64,000 nt of DNA from Clavibacter sp. B3I6. Its GTDB lineage: Bacteria; Actinomycetota; Actinomycetes; Actinomycetales; Microbacteriaceae. Location of the stretch: positions 434,001 to 498,000 of the forward strand of contig NZ_JAUSYL010000001.1 in the NCBI RefSeq assembly GCF_030816895.1, in the 5' to 3' direction. The notes under the pieces are model-generated. The model saw only the letters and a program-made list of their open reading frames with translations, searched no databases and was not told the DNA's origin. The translations under genes and the position numbers were made by a program. This document shows, piece after piece, positions 17,555 through 24,574 of the stretch. Numbering within the stretch: the stretch's first letter is position 1; each line of letters opens with the position of its first letter.

Positions 17555-18376
17555 ATGAGCGACGACGCGACGACCGCAATCGGCATCGACATCGGCGGGA
17601 CCGGCATCAAGGGCGCCATCGTGGACGTCGCGACCGGCGAGCTGCGCAGCGAGCGCGTGAAGCTCCCGACGCCCCAGGGCGGCGAGCCCGAGGACATCGT
17701 GGCCACGGTGAAGCAGATCATCGAGGAGCTCGGCGAGGTCCCCGCGGGCACCCCGCTCGGCGTGTGCTTCCCGGCCGCGATCGTGCACGGCACGACCATG
17801 TCGGCCGCCAACGTCTCCCCCACCTGGATCGGCCTCGAGGCCGAGAAGCTGTTCGAGGAGCGCCTGGGCCTCGGCATCACGTTCGTCAACGACGCGGACG
17901 CCGCCGGCTACGCCGAGGCGCGCTACGGCGCGGCCAAGGACGTGCGCGGCCTCGTGATCATGACCACGCTCGGCACGGGCATCGGCACCGCCCTCATCCA
18001 CGACGGCGTCCTCATCCCCAACGCCGAGCTCGGCCACATGGACGTCGCGGGCCGCCGCGACTTCGAGCGCCGGGCGTCGTACGCCGCCAAGGAGCGCGCC
18101 CACCTCAACTGGAAGCGCTGGGCCGCCCGCCTGCAGGTGTACTACGGCCAGCTCGAGAAGCTGATGTGGCCGGAGCTGTTCATCGTCGGCGGCGGCGTGT
18201 CGAAGAACCACAAGCACTTCCTGCCGCTGCTCCGCCTGCGCACGCCCATCGTGCCCGCGGAGCTGCGCAACAACGCGGGCATCATGGGCGCCGCGGCCCT
18301 CGCGGCCCACGCGGCAGGCGTGAGCCCGCACGCTCCCGCCGCCGAGCTCGTCGACAAGACGAAGCCCGAGGACTGA
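17555..18376 (+). CDS. ppgK: Polyphosphate glucokinase (ROK family)
   Basis: This 273-residue kinase phosphorylates glucose using polyphosphate or ATP, the main glucose-trapping enzyme in many actinobacteria. The N-terminal phosphate-binding motif IGIDIGGTGIKGA, the catalytic aspartate in FVNDADAAGY and the TLGTGIGTALI motif are intact. Length and the C-terminal FIVGGGVSK segment fit the polyphosphate-dependent subgroup, which lacks the ROK zinc-binding insertion. It is apparently monocistronic: leaderless start, and a strong hairpin 18 bases after the stop. Confidence 0.93.
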   Translation: MSDDATTAIGIDIGGTGIKGAIVDVATGELRSERVKLPTPQGGEPEDIVATVKQIIEELGEVPAGTPLGVCFPAAIVHGTTMSAANVSPTWIGLEAEKLFEERLGLGITFVNDADAAGYAEARYGAAKDVRGLVIMTTLGTGIGTALIHDGVLIPNAELGHMDVAGRRDFERRASYAAKERAHLNWKRWAARLQVYYGQLEKLMWPELFIVGGGVSKNHKHFLPLLRLRTPIVPAELRNNAGIMGAAALAAHAAGVSPHAPAAELVDKTKPED

Positions 18377-18394
18377 GGCCGCGCCACGCGGAGC

Positions 18395-18438
18395 ACGACG
18401 AAGCGGCCGGACCCCTGGGGATCCGGCCGCTTCGTCGT
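18395..18438. terminator. Bidirectional terminator between ppgK and rnpB
   Basis: A perfect 17-base stem closes a 10-base loop between the ppgK stop and the 3' end of RNase P RNA on the other strand. No long T run follows on either strand. Confidence 0.75.
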
Positions 18439-18444
18439 GTGGAT

Positions 18445-18830
18445 GCGGATGGGCCGGCTGATACGCCGGGTTCTGTCCCGGTGCCGGAGCACCATGGACG
18501 GCCATCTATCTCGGAGCTGCGTCACCGCAGCCCTCCAGCGGTCTACCCGGGGACTGGACGAGCAGCCTGTGCGTCCCCTGTTCGACCTTGCTCCGGGCGA
18601 GGTTTGCATAGCCGACCCGATCACTCGGGCCGCTGGTGGTCTCTTACACCGCCGTTTCACCCTCACCCGCCGCTCGCGCGACGGGCAGTCTGCTCTCTGT
18701 TGCACTGTCTCGCGGGTCGCCCCGGGTGGGTGTTACCCACCGCCCTGCTCTGCGGAGCCCGGACGTTCCTCGACGCGGTCGGTGTCCCGGAGGATCGACC
18801 GCGGCGCGACCGTCTTGCCGACCCATCCGC
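18445..18830 (-). ncRNA. rnpB: RNase P RNA, bacterial class A
   Basis: On the minus strand the conserved GAGGAACGTCCGGGCTCC block (P4 5' half region), the GCAACAGAGAGCAGAC segment and the 3' GGACAGAACCCGGCGTATC block are present in the right order and spacing. The 5' and 3' ends pair in a 14-base P1 helix with one wobble, which sets the ends at 18830 and 18445, about 386 nucleotides. This is the catalytic RNA that matures tRNA 5' ends. A TAGACT hexamer lies exactly seven bases upstream of the predicted 5' end. Confidence 0.95.
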
Positions 18831-18837
18831 GGGGACG

Positions 18838-18843
18838 AGTCTA
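18838..18843 (-). promoter_or_regulatory. Candidate -10 (TAGACT) of rnpB
   Basis: TAGACT on the minus strand lies seven bases before the 5' end predicted independently from the P1 helix. The region where a -35 would fall consists of hexanucleotide repeats. Confidence 0.6.
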
Positions 18844-18844
18844 G

Positions 18845-18868
18845 GGCAGCGGCAGCGGCAGCGGCAGC
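18845..18868. repeat. Hexanucleotide repeat in the rnpB promoter
   Basis: Four perfect GGCAGC units sit between the stop codon of the zinc-ribbon-family gene and the rnpB -10 hexamer. They occupy the -10/-35 spacer and the expected -35 region. Confidence 0.85.
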
Positions 18869-18881
18869 GGCGGACCGTCGC

Positions 18882-19616
18882 CTAGAGCCCCGACTCGTCC
18901 GTGCGCACGAGGATCGCGTTGCTCTCGGGATCGATGATCACGTCGTCGGGCGCGCGCTTCCGCAGCGCGTCGAGGTCGCTCTGGTGGAGCGCGATGTTGC
19001 TGCCGAGCGAGATGCCGCGGTGCAGCATGGCCGCGCCGACGCCGTAGCGGGCACGCTGCTTCTCGTACAGGGCGAGGAGGTCCTCGGGGAACCGGGGCGC
19101 CAGCGCGTCGCGGTCCTTCTGCGCCTGCTCCGCCTGCACGCGCAGCTCGACGGCCGCGGCATCGCGCTGCGCCTCGACGGCGGCGAGGCGGTCGGCCAGC
19201 GCGTCGCGCTCGACGACGACCTCGGCCTGGGCGGCCTGCGCCTCCTCGAGCCGCTGCATCACCTCGAGCTCGACCTCCTCGAGCGTGTCGCGGCGGCGCA
19301 GGAGCGACTCCAGCTCGCGCTCGAGCGCCTGCACGTCCTTGGAGCTGCCGCCCGCCTCGATGCGCGACCGGTCGCGGTCCATGCGGGCCTGGACGACGGC
19401 GACGTCGGACTCGATGCGGGTGAGCTCGGTCTGTGCGTCCTCCACGACGCCGGTCCGCTCGCCGAGGCGGCGGCGCACGAGCTCCATCTCCCGCTGCAGC
19501 GCGTCGATCTCCTTGAGCTGCGGGAGCTGCGCGAGCTGGCGCTTCAGGTGGGTGAGACGCGTGTCGATCTCCTGCAGGTCGAGGAGGTCCTTCTGGATGC
19601 TCGGATCGGCTTTCAT
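18882..19616 (-). CDS. Zinc-ribbon-family coiled-coil protein lacking the cysteines
   Basis: This 244-residue protein is a long charged coiled coil (about residues 5-175) followed by the C-terminal region of the actinobacterial C4-type zinc ribbon family, represented by Rv2229c in mycobacteria. In that family the C-terminus has two CxxC-type pairs around a short spacer. Here the corresponding region reads HRGISLGSNIAL and IIDPESNAILV, with no cysteine anywhere, so zinc binding is lost. The fold may persist. The neighbour is a Nif3-like gene, the usual partner of this family. The ATG at 19616 has GAGAGGGAGAG upstream. Confidence 0.85.
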   Translation of the reverse strand: MKADPSIQKDLLDLQEIDTRLTHLKRQLAQLPQLKEIDALQREMELVRRRLGERTGVVEDAQTELTRIESDVAVVQARMDRDRSRIEAGGSSKDVQALERELESLLRRRDTLEEVELEVMQRLEEAQAAQAEVVVERDALADRLAAVEAQRDAAAVELRVQAEQAQKDRDALAPRFPEDLLALYEKQRARYGVGAAMLHRGISLGSNIALHQSDLDALRKRAPDDVIIDPESNAILVRTDESGL

Positions 19617-19637
19617 GCTCTCCCTCTCGTGGTGCGT

Positions 19638-19660
19638 GCCCGCCTGTCGTGCAGGCGGGC
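19638..19660. terminator. Hairpin between Nif3-like and zinc-ribbon-family genes
   Basis: A perfect nine-base GC stem closes a five-base loop in the 91-base gap between two minus-strand genes. It could terminate or attenuate transcription; no T run follows. Confidence 0.4.
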
Positions 19661-19707
19661 GCGCGGTGCGTGTCGTGGATGCGCGGACCCGGCCGCGCGG
19701 CGTGCCG

Positions 19708-20536
19708 TCACTGCGTGACGACGAAGTCCCAGGGGTCGGTGCGGATGTCGCTGACGGCGACCTCCACGTCGGGCAGGGCCGCGCGCAGCGTGTCGGCCGC
19801 GCGGTCGAGCCACAGCCACTCGCTCGCCCAGTGCGACGTGTCGATGAGGTACGGCGTGCCTCCGCGGAGGGCGGCGGACTCGCGCGCCTCGCTCGCCGGG
19901 TGGTGGCGGAGGTCGGACGTGATGTAGACGTCGGCCGCCTGCACCTCCGCCGCACCGAGCAGCGAGTCGCCGGTACCGCCGCAGAGCGCCACGCGGGGTG
20001 ACGGGGGCGTCGTAGTCGCCGGCGACCCGGATCCCCGTCGCGGTCGGCGGCAGGATCCGGGCGAGCTCCCCGGCGAGGCGGCCGAGCGTCGTGGTCGCGG
20101 GGAGGTCGCCGACGCGGCCGATGCCGCGCACGCCGCCCTCGGCGGGCTCGAGCGGGCGGATGGTCCCGGGCACCAGGCCGAGGAGCGCCGCGAGCCGTCC
20201 CGACGTGCCCTCCTCGACGACGTCGGCGGTCGTGTGGGAGGCGTGCAGCGCGCAGTCGCCGCGGACGAGGTCGGCGAGGAGCCCGCCCTTGTACCCGGTC
20301 TCGGCGATGCTCGTGACGCCGCGGAGCAGGAGCGGATGGTGGACGAGCAGGAGGTCGGCGTCGGCGGCGAGGGCCTCGTCCACCGTGGCGCGCACGGCAT
20401 CGACGGCGAGGTGGATGCGGCGGACGGGGCGACGGGGATCACCCGACACGAGACCGGAGGCGTCCCAGTCGGAGGCGCCCGCGGGCGGCCACGCGCCCTC
20501 GACGACCCGGATGACGTCGGCGAGGGTGGGGATCAC
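19708..20536 (-). pseudogene. Nif3-like dinuclear metal protein, frameshifted
   Basis: The product would be about 275 residues of the Nif3/YbgI family of dinuclear metal-centre proteins, often annotated as GTP cyclohydrolase-like. Metal-ligand segments are visible in both halves: LLVHHPLLLRG and LHASHTTADVVEEG in the first, DTSHWASEW in the second. The two halves are in different frames. Removing one base from the GGGG run at 19995-19998 joins VAGDYDAPVT directly to RVALCGGTGDSLL, the expected continuation. Sequencing error is as likely as true loss. The GTG start at 20536 has TACGAT six bases upstream. Confidence 0.85.
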
Positions 20537-20542
20537 GTGCCC

Positions 20543-20548
20543 ATCGTA
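20543..20548 (-). promoter_or_regulatory. Candidate -10 (TACGAT), leaderless Nif3-like gene
   Basis: TACGAT on the minus strand ends six bases before the GTG at 20536. Confidence 0.45.
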
Positions 20549-20588
20549 ACGAAGGGGCGGTGGCGGCCGGTCGCCCGGACGGATCCCG

Positions 20589-20780
20589 TCAGTCGCGGCG
20601 GGAGGAGCTGCGGGGCGCGGCCTCGTCGTGCGCCTCGTCCGTGGACGCGCCGGGCGAGGGCACGAGCGGCGCGAGGGGCCAGAGGCTCCGCTGGGCGGAT
20701 CCGGGGTGGGTGCTGGATCCGTGCGATGCGGCGTCGACGACCGACCAGGCGGCGGCGTCCTCGGCCGTGTCGGAGCTCAT
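20589..20780 (-). CDS. Small hypothetical protein (63 aa)
   Basis: The 63-residue product is hydrophilic and rich in Ala, Ser and Pro, with a central SLWPLAPLVPSPG segment and an acidic then Ser/Arg C-terminus. No family is recognised. Two signs favour a real gene: third codon positions are almost all G or C as in its neighbours, and TAGCAT lies six bases before the ATG as in other leaderless genes here. It lies between the bioYMN operon and the Nif3-like gene, on the same strand as both. Confidence 0.55.
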   Translation of the reverse strand: MSSDTAEDAAAWSVVDAASHGSSTHPGSAQRSLWPLAPLVPSPGASTDEAHDEAAPRSSSRRD

Positions 20781-20786
20781 GGGTGG

Positions 20787-20792
20787 ATGCTA
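20787..20792 (-). promoter_or_regulatory. Candidate -10 (TAGCAT) of the 63-aa gene
   Basis: TAGCAT on the minus strand ends six bases before the ATG at 20780. The same hexamer drives the SPOR-like gene at 17488-17493. Confidence 0.45.
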
Positions 20793-20890
20793 CCGCGACG
20801 AACGCCCGGCGAGCGGGCCCATGCGGCCCGCGGCCATGCGGATCCCGCGGGTGGGGCGCCGAGCGCGGATGGGCGTCTCCGAGCGGTACG

Positions 20891-21503
20891 TCAGCGGACG
20901 CCGCGGGCGGTGAGCGCGTCGCCGAGCGCGTCGGCGTGCTTGAGGGCGAGGACGAGGAAGGGCACCACGAAGGCGCGCACGCTCGGACGGACGCCCGCGG
21001 GCCCGCTGCGCCTCCCGCACGTCGGCGGCCAGGCGGCCGAGGACGGGCACGGTGCCGGCCGTGACCGTGAGCAGCAGCGCGATGCGCTCCGTGTCGACCC
21101 CGAGCCGCTGCAGTGGTCGGAGCCCGCGTTCGACGCTGTCGAGCAGCGCGGTCATGGACGTCGTGAGGACGAGCAGGCCGGCGACGGCCACCGCGGACGT
21201 GACGCGTGCCGTGTTCGCGACCGCGGGCTCGGGCCCCAGCAGGACGAGCTGGCTCACGAGCGTGACGAGCACGAGCCAGCGCACCGCGCGCACCTGCGCG
21301 AGGAGCCGGCGCATGCCGAGCAGGCCGTCGCCCAGCTGCGCGGCGGCGTAGGCGACCACGGCCGCGGCGATGGCGAGTCCGGCGGCCCACCACGTGGAGG
21401 GCAGGAGGGAGACGGCGAGCACGAGGACCATGAGCAGGACGAGCTCGGGACCCGCGGGCATCCGCGCGAGGCGGCCGGGGCGGGGCGGGACAGCGGCCGT
21501 CAC
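20891..21503 (-). pseudogene. bioN: ECF transporter transmembrane subunit, frameshifted
   Basis: The product would be a 203-residue EcfT/CbiQ-type membrane subunit that couples the biotin-binding protein BioY to the ATPase. Four to five membrane helices precede the coupling region ending in DVREAQRARG. There one extra base in the CCC run at 20994-20996 shifts the frame; removing it restores VRPSVRAFVVPFLVLALKHADALGDALTARG and a stop at 20891. This region contains the second coupling helix, so loss would matter if real. The GTG start overlaps the ATPase stop in a GTGA. Confidence 0.85.
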
Positions 21504-22204
21504 CCGAGCATCGCCTCGTACTCGCCGATGACGGCGGCCGGCTCCCCCGTCCGGACCAGCCGCCCGCCCGCGAAGAGGACGGCCGCATCGCACCGGGCCG
21601 CAGCGGCGAGGTCGTGGGTGACGAGCACGAGCCGGTGCCCGTCCTCGAGGAGGTGGTCCGTGACCCGACGCGCGTTGCGGGCGTCGAGGTACGCGGTCGG
21701 CTCGTCGGCGATCACGAGCTCCGGTCGACGCACGAACGCCCCGGCCAGGGCGAGGAGCTGCTTCTGCCCCCCGGAGAGCTCGTGCGACGAGCGGTCGGCG
21801 AGGTCCTCGATGCCGAGACGACGGAGGGCCTCGGCGACCCGGGCCGCCGACTCGGCGCGCGGCAGCCGCTCAGGCCGCAGCGAGAAGGCGACGTCCTCCG
21901 TCACCGTGGGCATGACGATCTGCGCGTCCGGGTTGCTGAACACGAGTGCGACGCTGCGGCGCAGCTCGCGGGATCCGGTCGCCGGGTCGACGCCCAGGAC
22001 CCGCAGCTCCCCGGTCGTCGCGGCGACGAGCCCGCCGAGCAGACGGGCGAACGTGCTCTTGCCGGATCCGTTCTCGCCGACCACCGCGAGCGTGCGCACG
22101 TCGATGTCGAGCGTGACGTCCCGGAGCGCCTCGACCTCGCCCAGGCGCACGCCGACGCCCGCGAGGTGCAGCGGGGCGGCCGCCGGTGGCTCGCCGGGGG
22201 TCAC
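21500..22204 (-). CDS. bioM: ECF transporter ATP-binding protein
   Basis: This 234-residue ABC ATPase powers the biotin ECF transporter. Walker A is VGENGSGKST, the Q-loop region is LVFSNPDAQIV as in EcfA proteins, the signature is HELSGGQKQLLALA and Walker B is ELVIADEPT. A single ATPase gene fits the BioMNY arrangement. Both junctions are GTGA overlaps, with bioY upstream and bioN downstream, so the three genes form one tightly coupled operon. Confidence 0.92.
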   Translation of the reverse strand: MTPGEPPAAAPLHLAGVGVRLGEVEALRDVTLDIDVRTLAVVGENGSGKSTFARLLGGLVAATTGELRVLGVDPATGSRELRRSVALVFSNPDAQIVMPTVTEDVAFSLRPERLPRAESAARVAEALRRLGIEDLADRSSHELSGGQKQLLALAGAFVRRPELVIADEPTAYLDARNARRVTDHLLEDGHRLVLVTHDLAAAARCDAAVLFAGGRLVRTGEPAAVIGEYEAMLG

Positions 22205-22842
22205 CGCTCCGCCGTGGCGACTCGCTCCCGGCGGGCCGGGTTCCAGCCGGACGCGCGACGGAAGGCGCGGGGGTAGCCGCGCACCAGCGTCATGACGATG
22301 GCCGTCGCGACCGCGGCCTTGACGAGGTCGCCGGGCAGGAAGACGAGGCTGGTCAGCGCGGTCTCGGCCAGCGGCAGGCGCGTGACGAGGCTCTGGACCG
22401 GGATCCCCACGGCGTAGATCGCCGCGATCCCGCCGACGAGCATCGCCACCGCGGTGCGCCAAGCGGTGGGTCGCCTCCCGCCGAGGTGCACGATGCGGCC
22501 GACGACCGCGGCGCCGAGCACCCAGCCGAGGAGGTAGCCGGCCGTGGGCCCGACGAAGACGCCGAGCCCGCCGTGCCCGCCCGAGAGGAGCGGGAGGCCC
22601 AGCGCGACGAGCGCGAGGAGGACGGCGAGGGCGAGCGCGCCGAGCCGGGGACCGAGGACGGCGCCCGCGAGCATGACACCGAGCGTCTGCGCGGTGATGG
22701 GCACCCCGCCCACCACGCCGATGCTGCCGGGCAGGCCCAGGACGGCGACGACGGCGGCGAGCACGGCGACCCGGGCGAGATCGGTCGCGTCGACGCGCGA
22801 CGCGCGCCGCTCGCCGACGGGGCGGGAGGAGGACGTGGTCAT
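22201..22842 (-). CDS. bioY: Biotin transporter substrate-binding subunit BioY
   Basis: This 213-residue integral membrane protein is the substrate-specific S component for biotin. It has about six hydrophobic segments and the BioY hallmarks PGSIGVVGGVPITAQTLGVML and GPTAGYLLGWV, which line the biotin site. It is first in the bioY-bioM-bioN operon. GAAGG lies eight bases before the ATG. Two palindromic operators and a shared -10 element lie upstream, next to a divergent TetR gene. Confidence 0.93.
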   Translation of the reverse strand: MTTSSSRPVGERRASRVDATDLARVAVLAAVVAVLGLPGSIGVVGGVPITAQTLGVMLAGAVLGPRLGALALAVLLALVALGLPLLSGGHGGLGVFVGPTAGYLLGWVLGAAVVGRIVHLGGRRPTAWRTAVAMLVGGIAAIYAVGIPVQSLVTRLPLAETALTSLVFLPGDLVKAAVATAIVMTLVRGYPRAFRRASGWNPARRERVATAER

Positions 22843-22888
22843 GGGCAGCCTTCGATCGGGTGGCGCGAGGAGGTGGCGCGCCGTCACC

Positions 22889-22901
22889 TGAACGGCGTTC
22901 A
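22889..22901. promoter_or_regulatory. BioQ-type operator 1
   Basis: TGAAC-N3-GTTCA is a perfect palindrome apart from its centre. It matches the 13-base TGAAC-N3-GTTAC-type site described for the actinobacterial biotin repressor BioQ. It lies downstream of the bioY -10 and upstream of the regulator -10. Confidence 0.85.
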
Positions 22902-22903
22902 CC

Positions 22904-22916
22904 TGAACGCCGTTCA
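22904..22916. promoter_or_regulatory. BioQ-type operator 2
   Basis: A second TGAAC-N3-GTTCA palindrome lies 15 bases centre to centre from the first and abuts the shared -10 palindrome. Confidence 0.85.
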
Positions 22917-22924
22917 CTATAGTG
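22915..22924. promoter_or_regulatory. Shared palindromic -10 element, bioY and bioQ
   Basis: CACTATAGTG is its own reverse complement, so TATAGT is present on both strands (22918-22923 plus, 22916-22921 minus). The plus copy ends six bases before the regulator ATG (leaderless). The minus copy would start bioY with a leader of about 65 bases running through both operators. Confidence 0.65.
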
Positions 22925-22929
22925 GCGGC

Positions 22930-23523
22930 ATGGCACGGGCGGGGGCGACGGGGCGGCACTCGCGGGAGGACGTCGCCCGCACCGCCCTGCGGATCCTCGA
23001 CGAGCACGGGCTGCCCGACTTCACGATGCGTCGTCTCGCCGCCGCGCTCGACGTCCAGCCCAGCGCCCTCTACTGGCACTTCCCCGACAAGCAGAGCCTC
23101 CTCGCGGAGCTGGCCGACCGCATCGTCGCGGAGGTCCGGGACGTCCGGGAGGACGATGATGCTGCCTCCTCCGCGTGGACCGGGCGCGTGCGGCACGAGG
23201 CGGTCGCCCTGCGAGCGGCGCTCCTCGCGCACCGCGACGGCGCGGAGGTGGTGGCGAGCACCACCGCCCTCGGGCTCGGCGCATCCGCGGCGCGCGACGC
23301 GCTGTCGTCCGCGGTCGCCGACGGAGGCCTCGACGAGGCGGCATGCGCCCGCGCCGCGTCCGCGCTCCTGCACTTCGTCCTCGGGCACGTGGCGCACGAG
23401 CAGCAGCGGATCCAGCTCGACCGCCTGGGCCTGCTCCCGGCCGACGCGGCCCGCGAGGATCCCGCCGGCGACTTCGCGTTCGGCGTGGACCTGCTGATCC
23501 GGGGCCTCGGCACGCTCGCCTGA
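22930..23523 (+). CDS. bioQ: TetR family repressor, probable BioQ
   Basis: This 197-residue TetR protein has an N-terminal helix-turn-helix (HSREDVARTALRILDEHG, then MRRLAAALDVQPSALYWHF) and a helical ligand/dimer domain. Placement divergent from bioY with two tandem TGAAC-N3-GTTCA palindromes between them points to the actinobacterial biotin repressor BioQ, which shuts off biotin uptake or synthesis when biotin is ample. The regulator is probably autoregulated because the operators overlap its own promoter. Function is inferred from context and operator sequence. Confidence 0.8.
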   Translation: MARAGATGRHSREDVARTALRILDEHGLPDFTMRRLAAALDVQPSALYWHFPDKQSLLAELADRIVAEVRDVREDDDAASSAWTGRVRHEAVALRAALLAHRDGAEVVASTTALGLGASAARDALSSAVADGGLDEAACARAASALLHFVLGHVAHEQQRIQLDRLGLLPADAAREDPAGDFAFGVDLLIRGLGTLA

Positions 23524-23569
23524 CGCGAGACGACGCCCAGGCGCTCCGCCTGCGGTCGAGGCGATGAGG

Positions 23570-23645
23570 TGGTGGGCCCTGCCGGGCTCGAACCGACGAC
23601 ATCCACGGTGTAAACGTGGCGCTCTACCAACTGAGCTAAAGGCCC
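23570..23645 (-). tRNA. tRNA-Val (TAC)
   Basis: The minus strand folds into a full cloverleaf of 76 bases including an encoded CCA. The acceptor stem is GGGCCTT with AGGGCCC, the anticodon loop TTTACAC gives anticodon TAC, and the T arm reads GTCGGTTCGAGCCCGGC. Confidence 0.97.
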
Positions 23646-23862
23646 CCGCGTCCGGTCGCCCGGCGCTCGGCCATGCTAGCCGACCTCGTGGTCGCTGCCC
23701 GGCTCCCCGGACCGCGGGCTTCCGGACCCTTCCCCGTGTCGGTGGACCCTCACCGCGGCGCGCTCCCTGTGGCGACGACGGCCGTGGCCCCGCTCGTACC
23801 GCGGGTCGCGCTCGTGGTCGTCCGACCGACTCGCCGCGTCGGGCCGGGCAGCCGCGCCCGGA

Positions 23863-24336
23863 TCAGGCGGGGACGAGCGCCAGGTCGCGGATGGCGGAGC
23901 GGTACGCCTCGAGCTCGCGCGCCTCGCCGGGCGCGGTGATGAAGCTGCCGCGGATGATCCCGCGGGTGTCGATGAGGAAGGTCGCGCGGTTCGCGAAGCC
24001 CTTCTCCTCGAGGAAGACGCCGTACTCCTTCGCGACCTGGCCGTGCGGCCAGAAGTCCGCGAGGAGCTGGAATTCGATGCCCTGCTGCTGCGCCCAGGCG
24101 CGCAGCGTGTGCTTGCTGTCGACGCTGATGCCGATGAGCTCGACGCGGCTGTCGGCGAAGAGGGCGAGGTTCTCCTCGAGCTGGCACATCTCGCCGGTGC
24201 ACGTCCCGGAAAAGGCGAGGGGGAAGAAGACGAGGGCGACCGCGCGGTGTCCGCGGTACTCGCTCAACCGGACGCGCTCGCCGTACTGGTTGGCGAGCTC
24301 GAAGTCGGGAGCCTGTGTGTCGTTGGCCAGGGCCAT
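23863..24336 (-). CDS. AhpE-like peroxiredoxin
   Basis: This 157-residue thiol peroxidase reduces hydroperoxides. The peroxidatic site reads PLAFSGTCTGEMCQL, with the peroxidatic cysteine at residue 46; the pattern is closest to the actinobacterial AhpE group. A second cysteine five residues later (51) is not a feature of classic one-cysteine AhpE and could act in resolution. The ATG at 24336 has GGAAGGAT upstream. It is divergent from aceE with 238 bases between. Confidence 0.88.
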   Translation of the reverse strand: MALANDTQAPDFELANQYGERVRLSEYRGHRAVALVFFPLAFSGTCTGEMCQLEENLALFADSRVELIGISVDSKHTLRAWAQQQGIEFQLLADFWPHGQVAKEYGVFLEEKGFANRATFLIDTRGIIRGSFITAPGEARELEAYRSAIRDLALVPA

Positions 24337-24460
24337 GGGGTGCGGATCCTTCCGTGCCGGCGAGTGTCTCCTGTCTGGCACGAGGGTCGATCTTACGCCG
24401 CCCGTCCAGGATGTCCAGCGATCGGGCCGGAGCACGCGGACGGGGCGCGCCGAGCCCCGT

Positions 24461-24489
24461 CCGACACCGTCGGTCGGCATGGGTAGGCT
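24461..24489 (+). promoter_or_regulatory. Candidate promoter of aceE
   Basis: CCGACA and TAGGCT are separated by exactly 17 bases. Transcription would start near 24496, giving a leader of about 80 bases with GGAAGAGG close to the GTG start. Confidence 0.4.
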
Positions 24490-24574
24490 GACTCCTGGCG
24501 TACGCGCGGTCTCGCACCCTTCGAGCCCCGTGGCACCGAAGACGATGTCTGCACACCACAGGAAGAGGTCGAGG

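Noticed and set aside
18445..18830. Protein-coding frames across the RNase P RNA region
   Set aside because: Frames on both strands run through it, but conserved RNA blocks and the P1 helix identify rnpB.
19995..20000. Programmed frameshifting in the Nif3-like gene
   Set aside because: No heptameric slippery sequence with a following structure was seen, and the family is normally encoded in one frame.
22889..22916. Riboswitch or transposon ends before bioY
   Set aside because: The two short palindromes match a repressor operator and lie at the promoter, not in a long structured leader.
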